A DNA stretch of 64,000 bases from Antedon mediterranea (GCF_964355755.1 NC_092676.1:4570288-4634287); one strand, 5' to 3'; counted from the first letter of the stretch, positions 1 to 15,640 are shown. Numbers and translations: made by a program. Notes: generated by a model from the letters alone, not told the origin.

Positions 1-289
1 GTCAAACTTAGATATCCTTTGGAAAAACTGTATGTAAATGAAAAACAACTAAGCATTATATTTATTATTATCCTTTTTATTGGGCCTCTTCTGTCTTCCA
101 TTTTAAATTGTAAATCTGTCTGGAAACATAAATTGCTCATTTTAAGGCAGGATAAAAAATTCACCTTTTAATAATTTTCTGGCATTTTATTTTTGCATAT
201 ATAAATATATAAGCCAAATTATTCTACCTAACCTAAAATCCAAATCCAATTGAATGACTTTTATTTGATGCCATGCCAGTGACTCTGGC

Positions 290-360
290 TGGGGCCTTTA
301 AAGCACTGGGGCCCCTGGGTTTAGCCAGTGAGCGCTCGTAGCCATTACGCCACAACTTTT
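290..360 (-). repeat. degenerate tRNA-derived (SINE-like) fragment
   Basis: Read on the minus strand, TGGCGTAATGGCTACGAG resembles a tRNA A box, but a good B box is not visible. It lies 3' of the last visible SDR exon. The rest of 1-507 shows nothing I can identify. Confidence 0.3.
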
Positions 361-507
361 ATATTTTACATTACATCAGACTCCCCACGCTCAAAACGCA
401 ACAACATATGGTACATTACAGATAATACTTTGCTAAACTGTGTGTAAATATTGTCAAAATTAGATATCAAGTAGGCTACACTTAGATAATATATAGATAG
501 CTCCGAC

Positions 508-2227
508 CTTTAACTTTTCTTATCAAAGGTAAGAATGCCTTTGTTATTCGAATCGTTCCAAACAGGTTGACTTCAGACACAAATTTGTACGTATCCATTG
601 TGTTCCATTCCACGTGACCAAATGTGGACGTGCCCGCATTGTTCACCACCGCCCATAAACCTTAAATAAAAAAATCTTATCTGTAGATTATTATAAATAA
701 AGTATTGTATTGTATCATAGTATAAATACCAAAAACTAAAAAAAAAAATAAATAATCTGATGAAACCATGATTTTATAGATTTTAATGACTAAAGCTGGG
801 TAACTATTTCTATCATAAAAATGGTATATTTTTTAATATATTTATATAAACACATCAGGGAACATTAATTCTAAACCGCCCGGTGATATACTGAAATTTA
901 ATTAAATGATTTCAAAAGATAAAGATGAGGAAATCTGTGAGAATGAGAAAAAGTCGCCCCAACCGAGACTCCAACCCGGCCCCCTTCTGCTTGATATGCG
1001 GATTTCCAACCATTAGACCATTGGGGCTTTCAGGGTACAGTATTGTTCAAACTCGACTTTTCACCAATCTGGTAAATTTAAGTATTTATTTCATGAAGCT
1101 TGCTCTGTTTAACTGGCTTTACTACTGTGGTTTAAAATCCACTGGTTTTATATATTATAATAAAAAATAGAAATTTTAAACCTGGACTTTATCATTTTAA
1201 AAATGGGAGGTGCTTATAATTTGTATGAAAAAAATTGATATGTAATCAAAATTTCATTTTATGAAGATATAACAATTACTTTCCTTGTTTTTAGAAATTT
1301 TGACAAAATGAAGTCAACTTTTTTTTACAGGTAGGCCTAATATATAAACAAATTACAAAAAGCAGACATACATCTGAAAATAATTATCAAAACATAAAAA
1401 AAATTAGAAAAATTCACAGCAAAATTAAAAATTACTTAATTACATACCATTTAAGTTCTTTACGTTGAGATTTGAATTTATAAGTTGAAAAGCTTCACTG
1501 ACTTGTTTGTCATTTGTGACATCAAGTTGTAAAATCGTTAAATTTGACGAGGTTGCTTTTTCTAATTCTTTTGCATTTTCGCCATCTTGAAATAAACATC
1601 CTTATAGAAGAAAAGATATACAATTACGTTTTTATTAAAATAAATAGATAAGTAGAACTTTATATATTTTCTATATAAAGTTGTGGTCGACCCATGAAAT
1701 CGATCGCGTTAAGCAACTTTCGGTATAATTTACCGCGCCGCGATGCGGCGATAAACAATTGATCATTCACATCGATTTATATACCGCGTACTAAACTGGG
1801 GTAGAAGGCTAGGATTTCTCACCATTGCATAGATAGAGCATATTGAGATAAAGAGGGATGTTTTTGTTTTTTTTGGTAAGTACGTTCTTTGGCTAGGCTC
1901 TCCATAATAGATACTAGGAAAACTTCATTTTATTCGCCACCAAAATAACACTAACATTAACCCTAAGCCTGTGATCGACGAAGACTGGGCGCGTAGGCCT
2001 GATAAACATACAAGTACTCCGTACTGAGCAGCAAAAGTCTATTTACCTGCGTATACCAGGTAGCCTAAACGATCGAGAGCTTTGGAAAGTTGGTAACCAA
2101 ATCCTGTATCACAACCCGTGATTAAAACTGCCTTTCCTTTAGGGTCGACATCAACACGTTTGATTAATGATGCGATTCCAAATACAGCTATTAATGATGT
2201 AAAACCCAATACAATTTCCACAAACAT
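508..2227 (-). CDS. SDR-family dehydrogenase (BDH1/RDH-like), 3' part off the left edge
   Basis: Predicted membrane-anchored NAD(P)-dependent alcohol or ketone oxidoreductase. Exons on the minus strand are 2227-2047, 1600-1448 and 660-508, joined in phase 1 each time and giving about 162 residues. Residues 2-22 are a hydrophobic N-terminal anchor. The Rossmann motif TGCDTGFG is at residues 37-44, and NNAG followed by TSTFG is at about 118-126. The stretch after it ([20 protein letters not shown]) is typical of the BDH1/retinol/17-beta-HSD (SDR9C) group. An in-frame upstream Met at 2302 would add 25 residues; I prefer 2227 because it puts the anchor at the N-terminus. The last donor (GTCGGA at 507-502) is weak. 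The exon with the catalytic Tyr-x-x-x-Lys is not in the window, so the gene is partial. Which SDR substrate class it belongs to cannot be decided here. Confidence 0.8.
940..1030 (-). repeat. tRNA-derived SINE-like fragment in SDR intron 2
   Basis: On the minus strand an A-box-like stretch (TGGTCTAATGGTTGG) is followed about 35 nt later by a B-box-like GGGTTGGAGTCTCG. This is the layout of a tRNA-derived SINE head. It is not an intact tRNA gene: no clean cloverleaf can be drawn. The rest of the SDR introns shows only AT-rich DNA. Confidence 0.4.
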
Positions 2228-2302
2228 TATTATAGGCCTATCTTGCAGACGATCCGATGTGGTGGATGGTGAAGCGAAATCCAGGGGCCAAATATCTGAC
2301 AT

Positions 2303-2500
2303 GACACATCATTGATTGGTCACATTTTGAATGACGTAACAAATGTTACGGTCCGTTAAATTCAAGTTCTTGCATATCCGTGCAAATGATTTGAATGGGA
2401 AAAAATCACGTTTTATGAGCATATTATACGACCTCTTGTGTTTATTGTTCTTTAAAAAGGCAAGATTAAACGGCGAGATTAACATTTTTAATTTCTAAAA
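2303..2500. promoter_or_regulatory. short divergent intergenic region between SDR and SULT gene 1
   Basis: The start codons of the two head-to-head genes are only 199-274 bp apart. Inside are GATTGG (inverted CCAAT box, 2314-2319) and TGACGTAA (CRE/ATF-like, 2332-2339). This layout suits a bidirectional promoter. No TATA box is obvious. Transcription start sites are not known. Confidence 0.45.
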
Positions 2501-5308
<2,808 letters not shown>

Positions 5309-5789
5309 ATGTTTAAAAAAGATAGCTGTGAAGAAATCAATGTATCATTATCACTAATAAAAGAGATAAAAAAACTATTTCGAAATCCACCTATTTTTTC
5401 TTGCGCGTCGTGTTCATATTTCTATAGAACTTTTCAGGTTTCTTATCGAAATAAAAAATATGATTTAGAAGGTTAGGCTCTGTTTATTTAAGGGTTAGGT
5501 TAATGAAGAGTTTAGGTTTAGTGGATAGGCCTAAGTTAGTCATAGGCCCGATTGTCCGTAGTCCCGATCGTCTGAATCTGATAACCGTACATTATTATCA
5601 GGGCCTATAATAATTAATAGCACATACGTCATACATAAAATTTCCAATAACAAAACTACTGTAAATGAAGGTTAGACAATAATTAATAGAATTGTGACTG
5701 GTTTATGTTTTAATAATCACAGAGTTTTTTTTATAGTAAATAATAAAATTTACTGTCCCCGATGACAATAATTTTTAATCAGACAACGA

Positions 5790-5825
5790 ATTTCACTCGG
5801 TATAGTAGACGAGTAGAGAACACGA
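5790..5825 (+). other. possible non-coding 5' exon end of SULT gene 2
   Basis: A strong donor GTAAGTCTT (from 5826) follows a stretch (TTTCACTCGG ... GAG) that resembles the sequence before the GTAAGTCTT upstream of gene 4. Many SULT genes have untranslated first exons. No acceptor is clear before the ATG here, so this is a weak call. Confidence 0.22.
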
Positions 5826-5926
5826 GTAAGTCTTTAACGTCTTTTAAATAAATTAAACTAAATAGTAGTAGTAGCATAGACCTATAAATCTATATGTCCA
5901 TGGTAGTAGTAAGTACGGTATCCAAT

Positions 5927-8045
<2,119 letters not shown>

Positions 8046-8236
8046 ATGTTTAAAAAACATAACTGTGACGAATCAATAATATAAACTGCTGAACATTATA
8101 AATGATATTATGCCTCCGACATAAATAATAGTATGTAAGTAATAATGTATCTTTAGGCCTAGAACTTTCAGGTTGCTAACCGAATAACAAATATCATTTA
8201 GAAGGTTAGGCTCGAATTATTTAGTGGTTAGATTGA

Positions 8237-8415
8237 TTTAAAGGCCAGGTGCGGGCAAAAAATTTATATTGATCATACATTCCAATAATTATCGATCTAT
8301 AGTTTCTCCTATGTTTCATAATTTTTTAGATTTTATTTGTGTTACACGAGCTTGTTGAAAATAAGCATTTTCATATCAGTGGGGGGATAGTTCAAATTAC
8401 ACAGTAAAATCTCTA
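8237..8415 (+). repeat. interspersed repeat R1 downstream of gene 2
   Basis: A block containing GCCAGGTGCGGGCAAAA and a run around ATTATCGATCTATAGTTTC recurs in inverted orientation in intron 3 of genes 5 and 6 (22958-23193 and 38949-39163). No coding capacity. Class unknown. Confidence 0.6.
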
Positions 8416-8822
8416 TTCTTTTGTACACACATTTTGTAAATAGAGAGGCATTTTAAAAAGCTATGAAAAATAAATGGTGTGGTAAACAAGAAGAAGAAAA
8501 AGATAAGGAGTTGTGAACATATGGTAGCCAATCGTCGGTATTGACCAAAGTTTACAATGAAATTGCCCTATGTTTTAACAATCATAGTGGTAAATATTCG
8601 GCAATTCATTTGCAACTCTTAGAAATGTACAGACACGTAGGCCCTATCGCTCGACGTACGCTCATACAGGGAAGAAGGTATGAGTTATTCACGATCGAGT
8701 TTACGAATTTTTAAAATTTACGAATAACCTTTGTACTGTGGGACACGTATTTGGAGGATTTTCAGAGATGAGGTGAGGGTGTTGGGCATATCGGGGATGG
8801 GGGTTCGCAGTCGGTTATGAGG

Positions 8823-8941
8823 GGTTCGCCCGAACCAGGCTACGGGCCCGATACTCAGACATCGAATTTTCATTCGGTATAATACACCGAATGAAAATTC
8901 GATGTTTGAGTATCAGGCCCGTAGCCTGGTTCAGGCGAACC
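8823..8941. repeat. near-perfect inverted repeat (arms about 58 bp)
   Basis: Two arms containing ACCAGGCTACGGGCC and CGAATTTTCATTCGG face each other around a centre of a few bases, with about four mismatches. Part of an arm resembles sequence upstream of gene 2 (around 5780). It is probably a foldback element or an inverted duplication. Confidence 0.7.
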
Positions 8942-9102
8942 CGAATGAAAATGTGATGTCTGATTAAAAATTATGGAAATCTTGGAGAGTACATTTTATT
9001 TTCATCTGAAAAATAAATACGTATGTCTGGTCCCTGGATGTAACATTGGTTGATACGATTCGTACAAAGTACACCGCCAGACAACAGCGTACCTATTGTT
9101 TA

Positions 9103-9782
9103 GATCACTGATACTACCATTGTAGGTCTAATCAATGATGACAGTGATGAGTCTAATTATCGCAACCAAGTTAAACGAGTTGTAGACTGGTGTAACGAAA
9201 ACAATCTGTTCTTGAATGTATCTAAGACCAAAGAAATGGTTGTTGACTTCCGTAAATCACTTAATGTCAAATATCCAATATTTATTAATGGTATATCAGT
9301 TGAGTTTGTAGAAGAATTTAAATTCTTGGGTATTTATATTTCAAATGATCTGAAGTGGCATATTAACACACGTAACATTATTAGAAAGGCCCAAAGAAGA
9401 ATCTACTTCCTACGTAGACTTAAATCATTTGGTATAAACTCTGAAATAATGTCGTCCTTCTATAGGTCAGTTATAGAGAGTGTAATAACGTATTCTTTAA
9501 CGGTATGGTTCGGTAGCGCTACCGAAAATGAAAAGCGTGACCTAAATAGAATAGTCAAGACCGCATCGCGTATAATTGGATCTACACAACTGCCTTTGGA
9601 GAACATATTTTCGGATCGTCTTCTGAAAAAGGCAGTGGCTATCAAAGATGATCATTTTCATCCGGCCTCTAGTATGTTCCAGTTGATGCGCAGTGGTCGG
9701 CGATTTCGTTCTATTAAGGCCAATAAGGCACGATTTACAAATAGTTTCTTTCCAGGATCTATTAGAGCCTTAAATATGATGT

Positions 9783-9821
<39 letters not shown>

Positions 9822-9950
9822 AGTTCGTGTTGTGTCCGTTGGATATTGTGCTCCGCCAACAGAGCAAACAGAATTTCTATGTTTTTCCTAAAACAAATGA
9901 TAATAAATGATACTTGATACTTGATACTTGATACTTGATACTGACAGTCA
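9103..9950 (+). pseudogene. 5'-truncated LINE (CR1/L2-like), 3' end of reverse transcriptase
   Basis: Reading starts inside the RT catalytic box, where DTTIVGLI is preceded by a degenerate TD instead of ADD, and continues in frame for about 225 codons to a stop at 9782-9784. Typical C-terminal LINE features follow: VVDWCNENNLFLNVSKTKEM, a FLGIYIS block, KAQRRIYFLRRLK, and a late HPASSMFQLMRSGRRFRS segment. A run of 34 T (9787-9820) comes after the stop. The tail is a 7-bp tandem repeat (TGATACT, about five units, near 9907-9942), as in LINEs that end in short tandem repeats. The 5' truncation shows a dead copy. Confidence 0.75.
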
Positions 9951-11699
9951 GCATGTATAATATAAAGTAGCCTATATAGCCTTCCGAGGTACATCAAAAA
10001 ATGGAATGCTGCGGTTATCTACAGTATTTATGTGTGGTTATGAAGTATATTGTATCATCATCATAGAGGATTATAGTGAATATTAATATATTACACTATA
10101 TCTAAAATCTACAGTAGTTTACATTATAGCATTCGATTTTTTTTTCTAGGCCACCAGCGTTTGATACGCATTGAATTTGCCTTCTCACGCGAAGTGCATT
10201 TCGGGGTTTGCCCAATCCGTAGGCCTACGTTCGTCGCATTGGAATTGAAAACGCAAAACAAAATATCGAGTGAATGATCAAACAATCGGCGCATCTAACA
10301 TACGGCAACAAAATGTTATCGTCTTTTAAAGGGGGTCTCGAGTGGGAGGGGAAGGAGTCTACTGTAAACTTCAGGGGATTTACTGTAATCTTCAGGGGTA
10401 ACGGACATGCGCGGTAGGATAGATTTAGACAGGATTAGCGATCCGGTGGGTACAAGCTGTGCACATCCATCGTTGCTGAGTAGCGGCTGTCTAGATTGTC
10501 AGTTATCCGTTTCTTCCAGGTACGTTACGGTAATACTATATCGTAGATTAAGATGATTAATTAATAGTATTAGTTGTATTATAACGAACTTGTTATTTTT
10601 GCCTGTATATAAAATTTATGTAGTTATAATAACAATAGTAACAATAGAAGGCACCGGCAACTCAGAGCCATATGTTGAAAGAGTTGCGACATTTTAGAAA
10701 ATCACGTGGGGGTGCACACCGCCCATTTTTGTGTTCAAAAATAGAAAAATGTATAACCTTCAGAAAGGTTTTAACTATCGAATTTAATATCAAAACAATC
10801 AATTTATTTAAAGTTTTTTGTGAAGATAACGAAATTAGAAAGAGAATATGATTTTAAACAACATCTTCGTGAGGTTAATTTCCCGATTGATCGTAATATG
10901 AAAACGGTACTGGGTATGGTCTACTAGTTTTTCTGCTCCCAACCAGTACATCCATAGAAGCTTTGATGAAGTAAGCCTCCCTGGTGGTAACCATAGAACG
11001 GTTCCGAGATAACGACTATACTTCGGCTTTAGTCGACAGAAGATTGAAAAAATTGTTAGAGATAGAGTATACCATGTTTGATTATGTGTAGATGTGTGAT
11101 TTGTTCTTTTATTCAAATGATGTTATTTATTTAATAAACTTTTTTATACCAATTAATTAAAATTATCGTAGATTGTATATTATGCGATAAATATTATTTA
11201 ATAAGTTTTTGATATATTATTATTGGTATTATTATTATTATATTAAAAAAGATATTTGTTAGTATAAATTAAAAAATATAGATATAAGGAAGAAAAGCAA
11301 AGAGATTATGGAGCGGCTGTACCAGAATATACAACATTAAATATTGTAAAGTTATAATACTAAAAAAAATTTAGGCGATCTTGTCAAAGGTCAAGCGCCT
11401 TCAGCCTGCCACGTTTCGATATTCAATATTGAACTTCACCTTGAATAGTAGGAAATATAATAAAACAATGTTTTGTTTATAACATTCAATTATGTGTTGT
11501 ACTACAGTTGTTGGATTACAGTGATTTTTAAAGATTACAATCGAATTATCAATAACCCATATGGACATTAGTAGTTAGTACGTCTGATTGTGTCTCAGTG
11601 ATTGCGAACTACCACAGTAGCAGTAATATTAGGCATAATATCTTTTATAATTTATAAATGTAATGTGTTATTATAGATTATAGAAGTACGGTATCCAAT
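9951..11699. other. intergenic DNA between LINE fragment and gene 3
   Basis: No gene is seen. A candidate splice donor (CCAG/GTACGT at 10519-10520) ends a GC-richer stretch of about 100 bp and could be an untranslated first exon of gene 3, which has an acceptor (ATTATAG) just before its ATG. A repeat shared with gene 7 intron 3 lies at 10670-10820. Confidence 0.35.
10670..10820 (+). repeat. interspersed repeat R3
   Basis: A stretch with TCAGAGCCATATGTTGAA, the CACGTG...GTGCACACC segment and AATCAATTTATTTAAAG matches, in inverted orientation, 45585-45795 in intron 3 of gene 7. It is non-coding. Confidence 0.5.
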
Positions 11700-14454
11700 A
11701 TGAGTAAATACGACCGTAGTGTTGATGGTATACGATATCCATGGGCAACGAAAGATGAAATTCTGGAGGCGATGAAAACATTTGAAGTCCGAAAAGATGA
11801 CGTTTGGCTCGTAACTTATCGAAAATCAGGTAAAACTGATAAATGATTAGATAGTCTATACCTATTGCCTTAAATAATCTAGGTACTGTAGGCTAGGCCT
11901 CTCTCATCTGTCAAGATAGCAATTAACATTACCTAAGAAGTTTTATTTGTTATTTATTTATTCAAATATCCACAAATCACAGAAAACAAGGCCATATACA
12001 TGGCTGCAGTCGCGTGCTCAAGTAACGTACTGACCAATCGACCGACCGACCAACCGAGCGACTAAAAACTGAATTGCTGAACTTTCTAGCCTATACGATC
12101 CACCCCTTTTGTTCAAATACAAATGATGATTTACTTTCTATTCGTGTGTCAAATTCAGAGATAACGACACTCTTCTTTAGATATGAAATATTAGTTATGT
12201 TTGTATAGACTCGTATGTATACCACTTGCCGTAAACACTTAACCTTCACATTAAAAGAAATTTCCTATCTAAGTGAATACAATTTAAGGAAAATACTTTG
12301 ACTGTCAAATACTTAACTAGAGGGTACTCCGAGAGTACAAACCTCCGCCTACTGTAAAATTTCCCTACATAAAATGTCCCCGGACAATATATATATATTT
12401 TTAAATTTTTTTAATTAGTTCTAAGTGTAAATAGGCTAACTGCACACTACAAAGTTGTGGATGAGAGTTTGGTGTAATGGTTATGTATCCAGGCTCTCAC
12501 AGTTGAGATTGCTGGTGCAAGTCCCGCTGAGATTTTTTTTATTTTTTATTTTTTTGTGGACCTTGATCTTTGACCCTGACCCTTCAAAATTTAATCACAC
12601 GTATATGATGAGTCATTGATCATTGTGGCTAGGTTTGGTGAGAATCGGATAAAAACTGTGGTCTCTAGGCAGTAAAATAGTTTTTTTTTAGTTGTGACCT
12701 TGACCTATAACCTTTTCACCTCAAAGTCGAACTCGTCCGAGATTTTGGGGCATAGATCATTGTGGCCAAATTTGGCCAGATTCGGATGAAAACTGTGGCC
12801 TCCAGGCTGTTCACAGACAGACAGACAGACACACAAACATACAGGGGTGAAAATATAACCTCCTTGGCGGAGGTAACAATATAAGGGAAACACCTCACTT
12901 AAGTGTGATTGGTAAATACACTGAATCCCGTCTAAGTCCTCTCTCTGAGGAAGCTAAGGATTGTGCAATACAAAGTGCTGAATGTGTTCAATATTAAGCT
13001 TAAGTTCATATTCCAATTCTTACTTTCTGCTTTATTCCATCTTTGGTGTAGGTAGTACCTGGGCAACAGCAATTATCACAGTCCTCTCTTGTGGCTGTGA
13101 TTTTACGAAAAGAGATGAAACGAATCCCATGAAACATACCATGAGTCTTCTAGATGTATTTGGACCAAATATGGCGGAATTTAAACATGTAACGACAGCT
13201 AAAAAACCATCGCCGAGGATCATAATGGGGACCCATTTTCAGAGCCGCCACATGCCAAGGGAACTCATCACAAAGAAGCCAAAGGTATTACAGCCCTAAT
13301 AGCAATTTAGGCCTAATGCATTATTAATGTATAGGCCTAGCTAGATGTACTTTACAAAACATAGTTGTCGAGCCACAGCCGGTAACTATTCGGTCTTTTT
13401 TTTACTAGATTGTGTATGTTGGTAGAAATCCCAAAGATGTGGCCGTATCTCTTTACTATTTTCACAAATCCAATAAATTGCTAAAAACATTTGAAACATG
13501 GAATGAATGTTTCCAGGCGTTCTATGACGGTGATCGTAAGTAGGTCTATTTAAACAAATATGTACAAGTATGATGGTTGAGATAAATATTCAGAGATATA
13601 ATATTTATCTTTTAAATGTACAATTATAAATTATAATATCTGAGATAATATTCATAAATAGTATCATTAATAATCTAATTTTAGTTGTAGGTGGTTCGTG
13701 GTTTGATATGAACTTATACTGGTGGAATAGAAGAAATGATGATAATGTATTGTTTCTTAAATTCGAAGATATGAGCGAGGTAAGTGATAGATTCGGTAGT
13801 TATTAGACTCTATAGCTCACTATGTCGGTCGGTTGGTCGGTAAACACAAACTCAATTTGCGACTACAGCCATGTATATGGCCTTCATATTTATAGCCAGT
13901 TGTCTTTGTCCAAAATTGATATCCAAAACAGTTTTAACTTTACTTCTGTATAATTGAATAATTTTACTTTTTAATTTCAGGATCTTGGATCAGCCATTGT
14001 TAAAATATCAGAGTTTCTTGGTTGGCCAGTACCTGAAGGAAAATTGGAAGAAGTTGTTAAACTCTGCTCATTTGGTATTATGAAGAGCAATACAAAACAA
14101 CACTGGTATACAGAAATTGGCGATAGTTTAGTGTCTTCATTTATGAGTAAAGGTAATTATTGTATACTATAAAGATACTATAGATAAAGGAAACACCACT
14201 AAAAAATACCACTTTGGAAATTCTTAAATATTATCATTGACTTAGGCTAATTGAACTACTTTGTGAAATAGCTAACTTATCTGTGACACAGTATACTTTT
14301 GCCTCCATACGTATTTATAGATTTATTTTCTTTAAAAGGTTTGGTTGTTGGAGAATGGAAGAAATACTTCACTGTGAGCCAAAATGAAGCGTTTGACAAT
14401 CTTTACGAAGAGAAAATGAAAGGCTCGGGCCTAGAATTCAGATACGAATTATGA
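11700..14454 (+). CDS. cytosolic sulfotransferase, SULT gene 3 (subfamily A, altered PAPS signature)
   Basis: Coding exons: 11700-11829, 13052-13284, 13409-13535, 13685-13779, 13981-14152, 14339-14454 (290 residues). The loop is YRKSGSTW. The catalytic His (H105) is in GTHFQ. The 3'-phosphate motif is GRNPKDVAVS. The C-terminal signature is changed: SKGLVVGEWKKYFT instead of [13 protein letters not shown], with the 3'-phosphate Arg replaced by Ser, an added Val, and Asp-Trp-Lys-Asn changed to Glu-Trp-Lys-Lys. Exon 1 has RKDDVW where siblings have REDDVW, and exon 2 has WATAII instead of WATEII. The acceptor of exon 6 (CTTTAAAAG) has a poor pyrimidine tract. The frame is open throughout, so it may be expressed, but PAPS binding is likely weakened. 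Confidence 0.88.
12319..12880. mobile_element. repeat element with CCTCCGCC/GGCGGAGG ends and inner tRNA-like part
   Basis: The left edge holds GTACAAACCTCCGCC and the right edge CTTGGCGGAGGTAAC, an inverted pair about 540 bp apart. Inside, 12470-12535 has an A-box-like TGGTGTAATGGTTA and a B-box-like GGTGCAAGTCCCGC, followed by a T-rich tract. The right part has a (CAGA)n run at 12809-12830. It lies in intron 1 of gene 3. It looks like a SINE-type or composite element; the class is uncertain. Confidence 0.5.
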
Positions 14455-14751
14455 ATGTTTAAAGAGAAAAACTACAATTTTGCAATAATTATTATATTTA
14501 AAATTAATATAAAATAAGTAGCAAAGTGCACATGTTAACTGTTATGACTCACTACTGTTTAACTACGTATGTTTTAGTACGTTAAGCCTACTGAATTTTC
14601 CTAACAATCAACTATGGCACCACATGACGTAAGTGCGCAGTAAGTAATTTGACCAATCACGACTACTCAATGGATCATCCGAACTCTCGTTTGTGATTGG
14701 TAAACTCACTTGCGTTGGCCGTATGGACAAGTTGTCAAACCAATGCAATCC

Positions 14752-14876
14752 AAAGCTTTGTCTACACTATCAAACTAGTTTAACAAAAAAGTGTGATGTG
14801 CCCAAATATGGTAGTGATATGGCATCATCATGTCCATATATGGGCACATCACGTCACATAAAGTTCGACACTAGCT
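14752..14876. mobile_element. MITE family 1, degenerate copy (duplication copy A)
   Basis: The left end AGCTTTGTCTACACTATC is clear; the right end (GACACTAGCTTA) is eroded. The inner region with CCATATATGGGCACATCA is kept. Confidence 0.6.
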
Positions 14877-15090
14877 TATTACTAGCGTTCGTAAATTTGG
14901 CAAGTTGGAAACCAATTTCTGCTCCTGTCTTTCTTTAGAGTCGACTGCACTAACATAAATCAATTACCAAATAAAAAAACAATGAATTATCTTATCCAAT
15001 CACATCACTTTGTTATGGAATAAATGGCATAATAAAAGTTTACTTTACGGTAATATACATGATTATTATTTTTATAAGATACATTACCGC

Positions 15091-15119
15091 AGGATTCTCA
15101 ATCGGTGAAAAAGAGTACG
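15091..15119 (+). other. possible non-coding 5' exon end of SULT gene 4
   Basis: A strong donor GTAAGTCTT follows at 15120. An acceptor-like TTTTATAG lies just before the coding exon (about 15944). The upstream boundary is not known. The same sequence is kept at 24823 for the broken copy 4B. Confidence 0.3.
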
Positions 15120-15226
15120 GTAAGTCTTAAGTCAACATTCATGATCTTTCTAATACAAACTTATCATACTATATATATATATATATAAATCAATGATGTT
15201 GCGTAGCACTGTGTAAATTATATATA

Positions 15227-15381
15227 AATCATACTGTAAATTATAGAAACAGTGCTCATATTCGGAACATGATCTCATAATCGCGTCGAGCATAGCTCAT
15301 TGGCGAAAGAATGAGCTATGCTCGACGCGATTATGAGATCATGTTCCGAATATGAGCACTGTTTCTATAATTTACAGTATG

Positions 15382-15384
<3 letters not shown>
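15227..15384. repeat. perfect 75-bp palindrome (loop 8 bp), copy A
   Basis: Arms 15227-15301 and 15310-15384 are exact reverse complements by my reading, around the loop GGCGAAAG. The right arm runs straight into an (AT)n microsatellite of about 78 bp (15385-15462), and a shorter (TA)n lies left of it at about 15170-15186. It has no coding content. Confidence 0.9.

Positions 15385-15462
<78 letters not shown>
15385..15462. repeat. (AT)n microsatellite
   Basis: Uninterrupted AT dinucleotides. The duplicate at 25089-25114 is only about a third as long, so the tract is unstable. Confidence 0.95.
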
Positions 15463-15466
<4 letters not shown>

Positions 15467-15640
15467 CCAAAGGCAAATTACTGAAAAAAATGACAATGCT
15501 GTGGGTATCAGTGGCTGGATCTCAATGGAGATACAAAAATAAAAAGCGAAAAGCTAAATCAAAACGATAAAGTAAACAGCCAGAAAAGTTAGCAGAGCTT
15601 TCGGGCAACACTAGCCCTTCATCAGTGCCATCATATTATT
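15463..15640 (-). repeat. interspersed repeat with hammerhead-like hairpin
   Basis: Read on the minus strand, CTGATGA is followed by a short stem (GGGC/GCCC with a 7-nt loop) and GAAA. That is the order of the hammerhead ribozyme core, with one extra A between CTGATGA and the stem. Such ribozymes are known in the terminal repeats of Penelope-like elements. I see no reverse transcriptase here. The assignment is tentative. Confidence 0.35.

Noticed and set aside
5356-5361. AATAAA signals for all genes
   Set aside because: Only gene 1 has a well-placed AATAAA. In gene 4 the AATAAA at 17905 is three bases after the stop, too close to be convincing.
9787-9820. Poly-T run as the 3' poly(A) of a minus-strand retrogene
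   Set aside because: The flanking LINE frame is on the plus strand and continues to its own tail further on; no minus-strand gene is seen. It may be an expanded T tract.
15352-15570. Open frame with a long Ile-Tyr repeat
   Set aside because: It is a translation of the (AT)n tract and the adjoining repeat.
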